The notes: generated by a model not told the origin, from the letters alone. 64,000 nucleotides of DNA from Ramlibacter algicola (GCF_016641735.1 NZ_JAEDAO010000001.1:1364001-1428000); one strand, 5' to 3'; counted from the first letter of the stretch, positions 25,981 through 36,785 are shown. Translations and numbers: made by a program.

Positions 25981-26624
25981 GGCGCGAGGCGCTCGCGCAC
26001 CCACGCGCCGCCGTCGAGCCGGTAGCGCAGCCGGTCGTGCAGGCGGCTCTTGCGGCCCTGCCAGAACTGCCACTCGTCCGGCACGAGGCGATAGCCCCCC
26101 CAGTGCGGCGGGCGCGGCGGCTGCAGCAGGAATTGCGCGCTGTACTTCGCGGCGTTCGCGACCAGCACGCTGCGACCGGGGATCACTTCGCTCTGCGGGC
26201 TGGCCCAGGCGCCGATGCGTGAATCGAGCGGACGGCTCGCGAAGTACGCGTCGCTCTCCTCGGCGGTGGTCCGCTCGACCCGGCCCTCGATGCGCACGAC
26301 GCGCTCGAGTTCGACCCAGTGGAACTGCAGCGCCGCGTACGGGTTGCCCGCCAGTTCGCGACCCTTGCGGCTGTCGTAGTTCGTGTACCAGACGATGCCG
26401 CGCGCGTCGTAGCCCTTGAGCAGCACCACGCGGGTGCTGGGGCGCAGGTTGCTCGCCACCGTTGCGAGCGTCATGGCGTTGGGCTCGGGCACCGCGCCGG
26501 CGATCGCTTCCGTGAGCCACTGGTCGAACTGGCGCAGCGGGTCGGCGTGGCTGGCCTCTTCGCTCAACTCGGCTTTCTCGTAGCTCTTGCGCAGGTCCGC
26601 GATGTGCTTGGCGGTGTCGCTCAT
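25977..26624 (-). CDS. pdxH: Pyridoxine/pyridoxamine 5'-phosphate oxidase
   Basis: A 215-residue FMN-dependent oxidase that makes pyridoxal 5'-phosphate. Recognisable elements are the FMN-binding segments [13 protein letters not shown] and [16 protein letters not shown] [33 protein letters not shown], and the C-terminal [19 protein letters not shown] and [18 protein letters not shown], which close the substrate site. Start ATG at 26624 gives normal length and is preceded after 7 nt by CACAAT. It is monocistronic and its 3' end carries the Fnr-like box of the next gene. Confidence 0.95.
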   Translation of the reverse strand: MSDTAKHIADLRKSYEKAELSEEASHADPLRQFDQWLTEAIAGAVPEPNAMTLATVASNLRPSTRVVLLKGYDARGIVWYTNYDSRKGRELAGNPYAALQFHWVELERVVRIEGRVERTTAEESDAYFASRPLDSRIGAWASPQSEVIPGRSVLVANAAKYSAQFLLQPPRPPHWGGYRLVPDEWQFWQGRKSRLHDRLRYRLDGGAWVRERLAP

Positions 26625-26631
26625 GCACGCG

Positions 26632-26637
26632 ATTGTG
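26632..26637 (-). promoter_or_regulatory. -10-like element CACAAT 7 nt before pdxH
   Basis: CACAAT-CGCGTGC-ATG on the minus strand, with no room for a Shine-Dalgarno sequence. One of a set of start-proximal hexamers in this window. Candidate only. Confidence 0.3.
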
Positions 26638-26689
26638 GCACCCGCGTGGTGCGCACCCCCCCACGCGTCGGCGGGAGAAGGCGCAGCGC

Positions 26690-26695
26690 TACAGT
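26690..26695 (+). promoter_or_regulatory. Candidate -10 (TACAGT) for the molybdenum hydroxylase operon
   Basis: TACAGT is 27 nt before the ATG of the 2Fe-2S subunit. A good Shine-Dalgarno (CAGGAGG) follows. No clear -35. Confidence 0.3.
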
Positions 26696-26722
26696 TCGCG
26701 GACTCACGCTGCAGGAGGCCGC

Positions 26723-27181
26723 ATGGCAACGCTGAACATCAACGGCAGAGACGTCGATGCCGACGTCGATCCGTCCACCCCCATCCTCTGGACCTTGCGC
26801 GACACGCTCGGCATGACGGGCACCAAGTTCGGTTGCGGCCAGGCGCTGTGCGGCGCCTGCACCGTGCACTTGAACGGCACGCCGGTGCGCTCGTGCGTCA
26901 CGCCGGTGTCGGCGGCCGCGGGCCAGAAGATCGCCACCATCGAAGCGGTCGGCAACGACCGCATCGGCCAGGCCGTGCAGGCCGCCTGGGTGAAGCACGA
27001 CGTCGCGCAGTGCGGCTACTGCCAGAGCGGGCAGGTGATGAGCGCGACGGCGCTGCTGAAGACGAAGCGCAAGCCGACCGACGCCGACATCGACGAGGCG
27101 ATGGCAGGCAACGTGTGCCGCTGCGGCACCTACGCCCGCATTCGCGCCGCCATCCACGACGCGGCCCGCAGCCTGGCCTGA
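26723..27181 (+). CDS. (2Fe-2S)-binding subunit of a molybdenum hydroxylase
   Basis: A 152-residue small subunit of the IorA/xanthine-dehydrogenase family with both iron-sulfur clusters. The plant-ferredoxin-type cluster uses Cys38, Cys43, Cys46 and Cys58 ([15 protein letters not shown]). The second uses Cys97, Cys100, Cys132 and Cys134 ([16 protein letters not shown]). It passes electrons from the molybdenum site to an external acceptor. The start has a strong CAGGAGG. It is followed after 10 nt by the catalytic subunit. No FAD subunit gene is adjacent, as in isoquinoline 1-oxidoreductase-type enzymes. Confidence 0.93.
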   Translation: MATLNINGRDVDADVDPSTPILWTLRDTLGMTGTKFGCGQALCGACTVHLNGTPVRSCVTPVSAAAGQKIATIEAVGNDRIGQAVQAAWVKHDVAQCGYCQSGQVMSATALLKTKRKPTDADIDEAMAGNVCRCGTYARIRAAIHDAARSLA

Positions 27182-27191
27182 GGAGCGCACG

Positions 27192-29414
27192 ATGCACTTC
27201 GATCCCGCCACCGCAGGCCGCCTGCCCAAGGTCCTGGCCCGCCACTTCGCGGGCGCCGCCCCCGCCACGCTGGAGCGCCGCGACTTCCTCAAGCTCTCGG
27301 CCGTGTCCGGCTTCGCGCTCGGGATGTTTCCCGTCGCTGCCTGTGCGCAGGACACGCTCAAGCCCTTCCAGCAGCCGGCCGCTTTCGTGCGTATCGATCG
27401 CGACGGCACCACGACCGTCACCGTCAACCGGCTCGAGTTCGGCCAGGGCGTGCAGACCGGCCTGGCCATGGTGCTGGCCGAGGAACTGGATGCCGACTGG
27501 TCGAAGGTGCGCGCCGTCGCGGGCAGCGCCGACGCGGCGTATGTCGACCCGACGGTCGGCATGCACCTGACCGGCGGATCGAATTCGATCCACAACTCCT
27601 ACGTGCAGTACCGCGAACTCGGTGCGCGCACGCGCGCGATGCTCGTCACGGCGGCTGCCAGGCAGTGGAACGCCGATGTCGCGCAGCTGCGTACGCAAGC
27701 CGGTGCCGTGACCGGCCCGGGCGGACGGCGCGCCACGTACGGCGAGCTGGCCGAAGCGGCGATGCGCGAGACCGTGCCACAGATGGTCACGCTGAAGGAC
27801 CCGAAGCAATTCCGCCTGATCGGCAAGCCGACGGGGCGCCTGGACGCGCGTGCGAAGTCCACGGGCCAGCAGGCGTTCGGCATCGACGTGCGCCTGCCCG
27901 ACATGCTCACCGCGGTCGTCGCGCGGCCGCCGGTGTTCGGCGCGAAACTGAAGAGCGTCGACGACCAGGCCGCGCGCGCGGTTCGCGGCGTCAAGGCGGT
28001 CGTGCGCGTGCCGGTCGATCGCGGCGGCGAAGGCGTCGCGGTGATCGCCGACGGCTACTGGCCGGCCAGGCAGGCGCGCGAAGCGCTGAAGCTCGAGTGG
28101 GACACCACCGGCGTCGCCAAGGCGGACTCGGCGCAACTGCTCGCGCAGTACCGCGAACTCGCGAAGCAGCCGGGCAAGCTGAAGTACCAGGCCGACGTCG
28201 CGCGGCTCGCGTCCGCGCCGCGCAAGCTGAGCGCCGAGTTCAGCTTCCCCTACCTCGCGCACGCCCCGATGGAGCCGCTCAATTGCACGGTGGCCTTCGA
28301 CGGCAAGACGGCGGAGCTCTGGGCCGGCACCCAGATGCCGGGCCTGGATGCCCAGGCCGCGGCGAAGACGCTGGGCGTCGCCCCGACGGCCGTCAAGGTG
28401 AACACGCAGATGGCCGGCGGCGGCTTCGGCCGGCGCGCCATCCCCACCAGCGACTACGTCGTCGAGGCCTGCCAGGTCGCGAAGGCGGCGCGCGCCGCGG
28501 GGCTGTCCGGCCCGGTGCGCACGCTGTGGAGCCGCGAGGACGACATCAAGGGCGGCTACTACCGCCCGCTGCACCTGCACCGCGCCGAGATCGGCTTCGA
28601 CGACAAGGGCAACATCCTCGCGTGGGACCACGTGATCGTGGGCCAGTCGATCCTGAAGGGATCGCCGTTCGAGGACTTCATGGTGAAGGACGGCGTCGAC
28701 GCGACGATGGTCGAGGGCATGAAGGAGCCGTACGACGTGCCGATGCGCCTGGCGGTCCACCATCCCGACGTGAACGTGCCGGTGCTGTGGTGGCGCAGCG
28801 TGGGCTCGACGCACACGGCCTACGTGATGGAGACGCTGGTCGACGAGGTCGCGCGCGCGACGCAGCAGGACCCGGTCGCCTACCGACTGAAGCTGATGGC
28901 AGGCAAGCACCCGCGCCACGAAGCGGCACTGAAGCTCGCTGTCGACAAGTCGGGCTACGGCAAGCGCCAGCTCGCGCCGGGTCGGCAATGGGGCGTGGCG
29001 GTGCACGAGTCGTTCGGGACCGTTGTGGCGTACGTCGTCGAGGCATCGCTGGACAAGGGCGTGCCGAAACTGCATGCCGCCACCGCGGGCGTGCATTGCA
29101 ACCTGGCCGTCAACCCGCTGTCGGTGGACGCGCAGATCCAGGGCGCGGCGCTCATGGGGCTCGCCACCTGCCTGCCGGGGCACGCGATCACGCTGAAGGA
29201 CGGTGTCGTCGAGCAATCGAACTTCGGCGACTACGCGGTGCCGCGCATGCCGGACATGCCGAAGATCGCCGTGCACATCGTGCCCAGCGCCGATCCGCCC
29301 ACCGGCATCGGTGAACCGGGCCTGCCGCCGCTCGCGCCGGCGTTCGCCAATGCCATCGCGCGCGCCAGCGGCAAGCCGGCGCCGCGCGAGTTGCCGTTCC
29401 CGCGCGCCGCCTGA
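27192..29414 (+). CDS. Molybdopterin-binding catalytic subunit, IorB-type molybdenum hydroxylase
   Basis: A 740-residue large subunit of the xanthine dehydrogenase superfamily (IorB type). A twin-arginine motif, ERRDFLKL, at residues 28-35 followed by a hydrophobic stretch suggests Tat export of the assembled enzyme. The molybdopterin-binding regions include GGGFGRRA, and the probable catalytic Glu lies in TGIGEPGLPPLAPA near the C-terminus. It hydroxylates an aldehyde or N-heterocycle using water; the substrate is not predictable. It shares one base with the following MocA-like gene, so cofactor loading is encoded with the enzyme. Confidence 0.9.
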   Translation: MHFDPATAGRLPKVLARHFAGAAPATLERRDFLKLSAVSGFALGMFPVAACAQDTLKPFQQPAAFVRIDRDGTTTVTVNRLEFGQGVQTGLAMVLAEELDADWSKVRAVAGSADAAYVDPTVGMHLTGGSNSIHNSYVQYRELGARTRAMLVTAAARQWNADVAQLRTQAGAVTGPGGRRATYGELAEAAMRETVPQMVTLKDPKQFRLIGKPTGRLDARAKSTGQQAFGIDVRLPDMLTAVVARPPVFGAKLKSVDDQAARAVRGVKAVVRVPVDRGGEGVAVIADGYWPARQAREALKLEWDTTGVAKADSAQLLAQYRELAKQPGKLKYQADVARLASAPRKLSAEFSFPYLAHAPMEPLNCTVAFDGKTAELWAGTQMPGLDAQAAAKTLGVAPTAVKVNTQMAGGGFGRRAIPTSDYVVEACQVAKAARAAGLSGPVRTLWSREDDIKGGYYRPLHLHRAEIGFDDKGNILAWDHVIVGQSILKGSPFEDFMVKDGVDATMVEGMKEPYDVPMRLAVHHPDVNVPVLWWRSVGSTHTAYVMETLVDEVARATQQDPVAYRLKLMAGKHPRHEAALKLAVDKSGYGKRQLAPGRQWGVAVHESFGTVVAYVVEASLDKGVPKLHAATAGVHCNLAVNPLSVDAQIQGAALMGLATCLPGHAITLKDGVVEQSNFGDYAVPRMPDMPKIAVHIVPSADPPTGIGEPGLPPLAPAFANAIARASGKPAPRELPFPRAA

Positions 29415-29941
29415 TGCCGGTCGTGCTCGTGCTCGCCTCGGGGCGCGGAGAGCGCTTCGTCGCCTCGGGCGGCACGCTCAACAAGCTGCAGGCGCTGCTC
29501 GCGGGGCGGCCCGTGCTCGAGCACACGCTGGAGGCGGTGCGCGCCAGCGGGCTGCCGTTCCACGTCGAGGATGCGGGCCACCCCGGCATGGGCGATTCGA
29601 TCGCCGCCGCGGTCCAAGCAACGCGCAATGCGGGCGGATGGCTCGTGTTGCCGGGCGACCTGCCGCTCGTGTTGCCCGAGACGCTGCGCGCCGTCGCGCA
29701 GGCGCTGTCGGATTCGACCGTCGTGGTCCCCACCTGGCGCGGCGAGCGGGGCCATCCGGTGGGTTTTGCTGTGACCTGTGGCGAGGAACTCGCCGCCTTG
29801 TCGGGTCCCCAAGGCGCTGCTGCCATCGTGCGTTCGCACACGCCCTTGCTGCTCGCCGTGGACGACCCGGGCATCGCGGTCGACGTCGACACCGTCGACG
29901 CGCTGCGCGAAGCCGAGCGGCTGCTCGCTTCGCGTCGCTAG
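29414..29941 (+). CDS. MobA/MocA-like nucleotidyltransferase (molybdenum cofactor)
   Basis: A 175-residue NTP transferase. The N-terminal nucleotide-binding loop is VLASGRGERFVASGGTLNKL and the metal site is LPGDLPLVLP. Such proteins attach CMP or GMP to molybdopterin. Adjacent to an xdh-type enzyme, CTP-dependent MocA activity (MCD cofactor) is the likelier choice. It is shorter than canonical MocA (about 190 residues). The start shares a base with the large-subunit stop (TGATG). The end overlaps the convergent ligase stop by 4 nt in a CTAG palindrome (29938-29941). Confidence 0.85.
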   Translation: MPVVLVLASGRGERFVASGGTLNKLQALLAGRPVLEHTLEAVRASGLPFHVEDAGHPGMGDSIAAAVQATRNAGGWLVLPGDLPLVLPETLRAVAQALSDSTVVVPTWRGERGHPVGFAVTCGEELAALSGPQGAAAIVRSHTPLLLAVDDPGIAVDVDTVDALREAERLLASRR

Positions 29942-31452
29942 CTGGCCGTTTCCGCGCGCAGCTGTTCGCGCAGCGCGGTCTTGAGCACCTTGCCGTAGTT
30001 GTTCTTCGGCAGCGCGTCGACGACGACGTAGCGCTTGGGTCGCTTGAAGCGGCCGATGTGTTGCAGGCAGACCTCGTCGAGCGCGCCCTTGTCGACCTGC
30101 ATGCCCGGGCGGGGCACGACGAATGCGACCACCACTTCGCCCCATTCTGGATCGGGCGCCCCGACGACGGCGACTTCGGCGACGCCGGGCGCGAGCAGCA
30201 GCACCTCCTCGACTTCGCGCGGGTAGATGTTGGAACCGCCGCTGATCACCAGGTCCTTGCTGCGGTCGCGCAGCGTGAGGAAGCCGTCTTCGTCCAGGCT
30301 GCCCAGGTCGCCCGTGGACAGCCAGCCGCCGCGGATCGCGCGGGAGGTCGCTTCCGCATCGCGCCAGTAGCCCAGCATCACGGTGTCGCCGCGCACGAGC
30401 ACTTCGCCGGTGTCGCCCAATGGCAGCGTGCGGCCGTCGGCGTCCGCCACGCGCACTTCGACCGGCGATTGCGCGTAGCCAACGGAGGCCAGGCGATGCG
30501 CATGGCGCGGGTGCGCGGTGTCGAGCAAGTGCGCGCGCGGCAGCACGGTGGCCGTCATCGGCGTCTCGCCCTGGCCGTAGATCTGCACGAAGCGCGGGCC
30601 CATGACGCGCAGCGCGCGGCGGATGTCCTGTTCGTACATCGGGGCGCCGCCGTACACGATGGTCTTGAAGGCCTCGCCGCCAAGACCTTGCGCTTCGGCG
30701 TGGTCGACCAGGCGCTTGACGATGGTCGGCGCGGCGAAGGTGGACAGCGGCCCGATCGCACGCCCGAGCGTGAACAGCTCGGCGGGATCGAAGCCGCCCG
30801 AGGCGGGCACCACGTGGCGCGCACCCGCCAGCATGTGCGGCAGCGCGTAGAGGCCGTTGCCGTGCGACATCGGCGCCGCGTACACGATGGCGTCGGTAGC
30901 GGTGACCGCATCGACGTCGACGAAGTAGCCGAGTGCCATCGCCAGCAGGTTGCGGTGCGACAGCATCACGCCCTTGGGCTTGCCGGTCGTGCCGCTCGTG
31001 TAGAACAACCACGCCAGGTCGTCGGGGCCGCGGTGCTCCATGTCCAGCGGTGCCGCGTCGAACAGGTGCGCGTATTCCTGCGTGTCGACGTCGACGACGC
31101 GAGGTGCGCCCGCGGAGCCCGCGCCGATATCGGAGGTGACGAAGGCCCACGAAGCCTGCGCGTGCGACGCAATCCAGTCCGCCTCGCGCACGTGCAGCTT
31201 GGCGTTCATCGGCACCACGGCCAGCCCGGCCCACCAGCAGCCGTAGAGCAACTCGAGATAGGCAGGGTGGTTGCGCAGGAACAGCGCGACGCGGTCCCCC
31301 GGCTCCAGGCCGGCGGCGCGCAGCGCGCCCGCCAGCCGCTGCACGCGGTCGGCCAGTTGTCCATAGGTCCACAGCAGGCGCTCGCCCTCGTACAGGGCCG
31401 GACGCCGTGGGTCGAGGCGCGCGATGCGCGCGAGCGATGCCGCGAGATTCAC
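29938..31452 (-). CDS. AMP-forming acyl-CoA synthetase (class I adenylate-forming enzyme)
   Basis: A 504-residue ANL-superfamily enzyme that activates a carboxylic acid with ATP and transfers it to CoA. The P-loop YTSGTTGKPKGVM, the adenosine site YGQGETPM, the hinge region STGDLG and the catalytic Lys near the end (KNNYGKVLKT) are all present, so the enzyme looks active. The acid cannot be predicted. The start is GTG at 31452, which overlaps the sodC stop (GTGA, 31449-31452). Coupling to a superoxide dismutase is unexpected and no functional link is obvious. Confidence 0.9.
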   Translation of the reverse strand: MNLAASLARIARLDPRRPALYEGERLLWTYGQLADRVQRLAGALRAAGLEPGDRVALFLRNHPAYLELLYGCWWAGLAVVPMNAKLHVREADWIASHAQASWAFVTSDIGAGSAGAPRVVDVDTQEYAHLFDAAPLDMEHRGPDDLAWLFYTSGTTGKPKGVMLSHRNLLAMALGYFVDVDAVTATDAIVYAAPMSHGNGLYALPHMLAGARHVVPASGGFDPAELFTLGRAIGPLSTFAAPTIVKRLVDHAEAQGLGGEAFKTIVYGGAPMYEQDIRRALRVMGPRFVQIYGQGETPMTATVLPRAHLLDTAHPRHAHRLASVGYAQSPVEVRVADADGRTLPLGDTGEVLVRGDTVMLGYWRDAEATSRAIRGGWLSTGDLGSLDEDGFLTLRDRSKDLVISGGSNIYPREVEEVLLLAPGVAEVAVVGAPDPEWGEVVVAFVVPRPGMQVDKGALDEVCLQHIGRFKRPKRYVVVDALPKNNYGKVLKTALREQLRAETAS

Positions 31453-31967
31453 GCTTTCGTCACCACCGCGCAGGCCAGGCGCGGCCCGGCGTTGCCGGTC
31501 GGCTGCGTCTTGTAGTCGTCCGGGTCGCGGTGGACGATCAGCCCGCGGCCGACGACGTCGTTGGCGCCGCCGCCGACCGAGATCGCGCTGCTCTCGAAGC
31601 TGAACTTCGCGACGCCATTCGCGTCGGCCTGCAGCGACTGCAGGTCGCCGGCATGCGCCGGTCCCATGCCGTGCTGGCCGTGCGGCGCGCCGGCGGGATT
31701 GAAGTGGCCGCCGGCGCTCATGCCGTCGCCGCTGGAGCAGTCGCCTTTCTCGTGCACGTGGAAGCCATGCACCGCGTTCGGCTTGAGGCCGCGCACCTCG
31801 CCGCTCACGCGCACCTTGGCGCCGGCCTGCTGGAACCGCACCTGGCCGGCGGTGGCATTGCCGGTGGTGGGCGCGAGCGAGGCGGTGGCCGCCGGGCCGG
31901 ACGGCGTGGTGGCGCAGGCCGCGAGCAGCGCGGCGCCGAGCAGGGCGATGGAGCAGGTCGTCTTCAT
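31449..31967 (-). CDS. sodC: Superoxide dismutase [Cu-Zn], lipoprotein
   Basis: A 172-residue periplasmic SOD. The leader ends in a lipobox (LLAAC, Cys18), so it is probably a lipoprotein. Copper and zinc ligands are visible: GFHVHEKGDCSSGDG, HFNPAGAPHG, HAGDL and LIVHRDPDDY; the disulfide partner Cys is in PRLACAVV. It removes superoxide at the cell surface. SD-like GGGAGA precedes ATG 31967. It leads the two-gene unit with the acyl-CoA synthetase. Confidence 0.95.
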   Translation of the reverse strand: MKTTCSIALLGAALLAACATTPSGPAATASLAPTTGNATAGQVRFQQAGAKVRVSGEVRGLKPNAVHGFHVHEKGDCSSGDGMSAGGHFNPAGAPHGQHGMGPAHAGDLQSLQADANGVAKFSFESSAISVGGGANDVVGRGLIVHRDPDDYKTQPTGNAGPRLACAVVTKA

Positions 31968-32028
31968 GCGGGTCTCCCGAGGGTGAGAGTCCGCACTGTA
32001 GGCGCGCCGGCGCCCGCGTGCCAGCCCG

Positions 32029-32619
32029 TCAGTGGCCGCGCGCGATGCGCAGCAGGCGCTCGAGATGCCGGTCGTGGATGCCGTGGCGCCCCAGCTCCTC
32101 GAACGTGCGCTGCGCGTAGTCCAGCGTGGTGCCGTAGCGGCCGCACGCGTCGCTGAAGATCCGGCGGTACTCGTCGGGCGTGAGCACGCCGGTGTGGTTG
32201 GGGCTCTTGCGCGAGAGCGTGAAGGCGAGGGCGTTGATGGGGCCGTGCGGCGTGTGGCAGGTGAGCCAGCGCGGGTCGTACACGCCGGTCACCATCTCGC
32301 GTGCCCACAGGCGCACCAGCACTTCGGGCGCCGAAGCCTTCGGGATGCGGAACACCATGCCCTGGCAACTGCCACCCGTGAGCAGGCCCAGCACGAGGCC
32401 CGGGCAGTCGGGCGTGCCGCGGTTGACGCGGCTCCACATCTTGAGTGCGCGGTGCCAGCCGTTGACGCGCGCCGGGCGGCGCTCGGCATAGTCGAACTCG
32501 GGCTTCCAGATCAGCGAGCCGTAGCCGAAGACCCAGAGGTCCTCGTGCCCGCCCCAGTCGGCCAGCACCTTCTCCAGCATCGGCGCCGGGTCGCGCACCG
32601 GCGTCACCGCGATGTCCAT
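32029..32619 (-). CDS. chaC: Glutathione-specific gamma-glutamylcyclotransferase
   Basis: A 196-residue ChaC-family enzyme that splits glutathione to 5-oxoproline and Cys-Gly. The family hallmark VFGYGSLIWKPEF is near residue 30; the conserved Glu of the active site lies in the beta-barrel beyond. An ATG at 32619 is preferred; it is 6 nt from TACAGT, with a -35-like GTGACG 18 bp upstream. It stands alone, divergent from edd. Confidence 0.93.
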   Translation of the reverse strand: MDIAVTPVRDPAPMLEKVLADWGGHEDLWVFGYGSLIWKPEFDYAERRPARVNGWHRALKMWSRVNRGTPDCPGLVLGLLTGGSCQGMVFRIPKASAPEVLVRLWAREMVTGVYDPRWLTCHTPHGPINALAFTLSRKSPNHTGVLTPDEYRRIFSDACGRYGTTLDYAQRTFEELGRHGIHDRHLERLLRIARGH

Positions 32620-32625
32620 GGCGAA

Positions 32626-32655
32626 ACTGTAGCGTTGCACGGGCGGGCGCGTCAC
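32626..32655 (-). promoter_or_regulatory. Candidate promoter of chaC, start-proximal
   Basis: On the minus strand GTGACG (near 32650-32655) and TACAGT (32626-32631) are about 18 bp apart; TACAGT-TTCGCC-ATG leaves no leader. One of the clearer cases in the start-proximal set because a partial -35 exists. Confidence 0.4.
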
Positions 32656-32695
32656 GGGTGGTCACCACGCGGCCAACGCGGCAGGACCTTGCAGG

Positions 32696-32701
32696 TAGGA
32701 T
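32696..32701 (+). promoter_or_regulatory. Candidate -10 (TAGGAT) for edd
   Basis: TAGGAT, 30 nt before the edd ATG, is the only AT-rich hexamer in the divergent region with chaC. Low confidence. Confidence 0.25.
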
Positions 32702-32731
32702 GCCCCGATCCCATCGCTTCAGTGCAACAGC

Positions 32732-34560
<1,829 letters not shown>

Positions 34561-34570
<10 letters not shown>

Positions 34571-35211
34571 ACCGGGGCGCGGCGCTGTCCGCGCTGGACG
34601 TGATGCGCGATGCACCGGTGATCCCGGTCATCGTCCTCGACGACGTGGCGCATGCAGTGCCGCTGGCACGCGCGCTCGTCGCCGGCGGCATCCGCATGCT
34701 GGAGGTGACGTTGCGCACGCCGGAGGCGCTGGATTGCATCCGCGCGATCGCGAGCGACGTGCCCGATGCCGTGCCCGGCGCGGGCACCGTGCGCAATGCC
34801 GCCGACGCGCACGCCGCCATCAAGGCGGGAGCGCGTTTCGCCGTCAGCCCGGGCTACACGCGATCGGTGGGCGAGACCTGCCGCGAAGCGGGGTTGCCGT
34901 TGCTGCCCGGCGTGGCGACCGGCAGCGAGGTGATGGCCGCGCTCGACGGCGGCTACAAGGAGCTGAAGTTCTTCCCGGCCGTGCAGGCCGGCGGCCTGGC
35001 GATGCTCAAGGCCTTCGCGGGTCCGTTCCACGACGTGCGCTTCTGCCCTACCGGCGGCATCCATGCGGGGAATGCGCCCGAGTTCCTCGCGCTGCCGAAC
35101 GTGGCGTGCGTCGGCGGGTCGTGGATCGCGCCCCCGGAGCTGGTGCGCGCGGGGCGCTGGGACGAGATCACGCGGCTTGCCTCCGAAGCCGCGGCGCTGC
35201 GGCGCGGCTAG
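34561..35211 (+). CDS. eda: 2-dehydro-3-deoxy-phosphogluconate (KDPG) aldolase
   Basis: A 216-residue aldolase that splits KDPG to pyruvate and glyceraldehyde 3-phosphate. Conserved elements are VIVLDD at the N-terminus, [11 protein letters not shown] (catalytic Glu), PGAGTVRNA, and KELKFFPA with Schiff-base Lys136, followed by the phosphate site CPTGGI. The ATG at 34561 lies inside the edd end in another frame. The TAG stop forms one arm of a palindrome shared with the convergent NUDIX gene. Confidence 0.96.
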
Positions 35212-35224
35212 GAGCAGGCTCCTA
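35209..35224. terminator. Short palindrome spanning the convergent eda and NUDIX stops
   Basis: TAGGAGC-AG-GCTCCTA is a perfect inverted repeat; its two ends are the TAG stops of eda (plus) and the NUDIX gene (minus). It could fold on either transcript. No T-tract follows, so an intrinsic terminator is not certain. Confidence 0.35.
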
Positions 35225-35881
35225 ACGCCGCGCGAACGGCGGCTGGTCGAAGTGCGCCACGCGCGTCGCGCGGCCGGCGATGCACACCTCGCGGAACTGG
35301 TACAGCACCGCGGCCGTCGGTGCCGCGATCCATCCCTGGCCGACCGGCATGCGCAGCACCGGATGCTCGCCGGCATCGGACGGCTCCAGCATCGGCGCGT
35401 CGGTGCGCATGAATTCGTCGACCGGGATGCGGTGGATGCTGGCGACTTCGCCGTCCTGCGGCACGAGGCCGCGCGCCTCCCCGGCCCACACCACCACCGG
35501 CGAGATCAGGAAGCCCGAGCGCGTCGCGTAGTCGTCCAGTTCACCGAGCACGTCGTCGCGCGTGAGTTGCAGGCCGACCTCCTCCTGCAATTCCCGCAAC
35601 GCCGCTTCGACCGCGGTCTCGCCTTCGTCGACACGGCCGCCGGGCAACGCCCACTGGCCGGCGTGGCGCGCGAGACCCGCGCCGCGGCGGGTGAGCAGCA
35701 GGGCGGCGTCGGTGCTCCACGTCGCCGGTGCGCGCACACCGGCCAGCGCCGCGCCGGTGCCTTCCTCGCACAAGGCGACGGCCACCGCGGCATGGCGGTG
35801 CTCGCCATGCGCGATGCGTTGCAGGGGCCATGCGGCGAGCCGCTCGCGGATCGAGCCGCGCAATGCTTCGTCCAGCCGCAT
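35222..35881 (-). CDS. NUDIX hydrolase, CoA pyrophosphatase-like
   Basis: A 219-residue protein with a complete Nudix box from Gly82 to Leu104 ([20 protein letters not shown]...), with all metal-binding Glu residues in place. The LLLTRRG stretch just upstream and the overall length resemble NudL/CoA pyrophosphatases, which cleave CoA to adenosine 3',5'-bisphosphate and phosphopantetheine. Other NDP-X substrates are possible. It starts 4 nt after the SDR stop, so the two are probably cotranscribed. Confidence 0.87.
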   Translation of the reverse strand: MRLDEALRGSIRERLAAWPLQRIAHGEHRHAAVAVALCEEGTGAALAGVRAPATWSTDAALLLTRRGAGLARHAGQWALPGGRVDEGETAVEAALRELQEEVGLQLTRDDVLGELDDYATRSGFLISPVVVWAGEARGLVPQDGEVASIHRIPVDEFMRTDAPMLEPSDAGEHPVLRMPVGQGWIAAPTAAVLYQFREVCIAGRATRVAHFDQPPFARR

Positions 35882-35885
35882 GCGT

Positions 35886-36659
35886 TCAGCGGCGCGCGGC
35901 GCGGCCCAGGTGGGTGCCGCTGTCCAGCAGCACGAGCTCGCCGGTCACGGTGCGGGCACCATCGGCGAGCCACACGATCGCTTCGGCCACGTCCTCGGGC
36001 GTGCACGAGTTCTGCAGCGGCACGTCCGCCTCGTAGGCCGTGCGGACCTTCGCTGCTGCTTCTTCGCCGACGCCACGGGCGAACCACCGCGACGTGATCA
36101 GACCCGGGCACACGGCATTGACGCGGATGTCCGGTGCGAGCTGGCGGGCCAGGTGCAGCGTCATCGCGTTGAGCGCGCCCTTGGATGCGATGTAGGGCAC
36201 CGACGACCCGATGCCCAGCGCGCCCGCCACCGATGAGACGTTCACGATCGAGCCGCGGCTCACCTTGAGATGCGGCGCGGCGGCGCGCACCATCTGGAAG
36301 GCGCCCCAGGTGTTCACGCCGAGGATGCGCTGGAAGGTCTCGGCATCGAGCGCGTCCCAGCGTGCCTGGTCGCCGAACACGGACGTGCCGGCGTTGTTCA
36401 CGAGGCCGTCGAGGCGTCCCCAGCGGCCGATGGCGGCGTCGACGAGGGCGCGGCAGTCGGCGTCGGCGGCAACGTCGCCGCGCACCACGAGTGCGTCGGC
36501 GCCGGCTTCGCGGCAGGCCGCCGCGGTGGCTTGTGCTTCATCCTCGCTGCGCGAGTAGTTGACGAGCACGTCCCAGCCGCGGCGTGCGAGTCCGAGCGCG
36601 GTCGCCGCGCCGACGCCGGTGGCCGAACCGGTGATCAGGGCCGTCTTGCGTGCATGCAT
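35886..36659 (-). CDS. SDR family NAD(P)-dependent oxidoreductase
   Basis: A 257-residue classical short-chain dehydrogenase. It has the Rossmann motif TGSATGVG near residue 10, NNAG in LVNNAGTS, the catalytic Ser in VNVSSVAG, and the YxxxK pair in YIASKGA. It resembles FabG-type reductases; the substrate is unknown. ATG at 36659 is 6 nt from TAGACT. It heads a two-gene unit with the NUDIX gene and is divergent from the ribbon-helix-helix genes. Confidence 0.9.
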   Translation of the reverse strand: MHARKTALITGSATGVGAATALGLARRGWDVLVNYSRSEDEAQATAAACREAGADALVVRGDVAADADCRALVDAAIGRWGRLDGLVNNAGTSVFGDQARWDALDAETFQRILGVNTWGAFQMVRAAAPHLKVSRGSIVNVSSVAGALGIGSSVPYIASKGALNAMTLHLARQLAPDIRVNAVCPGLITSRWFARGVGEEAAAKVRTAYEADVPLQNSCTPEDVAEAIVWLADGARTVTGELVLLDSGTHLGRAARR

Positions 36660-36665
36660 GCCCCG

Positions 36666-36671
36666 AGTCTA
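36666..36671 (-). promoter_or_regulatory. -10-like TAGACT 6 nt before the SDR start
   Basis: TAGACT-CGGGGC-ATG, with no ribosome-binding site. Nearly identical to the copA arrangement (CAGACT-CGCTGC-ATG). Candidate for leaderless transcription. Confidence 0.35.
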
Positions 36672-36734
36672 GGTGCGCCGGGACACATGGCCTTCGCGAT
36701 GCACGGCGCGATGTGCGGACAACGTGCCGGCGCC

Positions 36735-36762
36735 TTGCACGGCAGAGTTCGATCATTACAAT
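36735..36762 (+). promoter_or_regulatory. Candidate promoter of the first ribbon-helix-helix gene
   Basis: TTGCAC (36735-36740), 16 bp, TACAAT (36757-36762), inside a conspicuous AT-rich island (36750-36770) in GC-rich DNA. The island contains ATTAC/GTTAT half-sites that could be an operator for the protein itself; this is speculative. Confidence 0.4.
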
Positions 36763-36785
36763 GTTATTACCCTCCCGCACACGCC

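Noticed and set aside
26898..29276. A 792-codon minus-strand frame across the molybdenum hydroxylase
   Set aside because: It is the antisense of a clear IorB-type gene and has no recognisable motifs.
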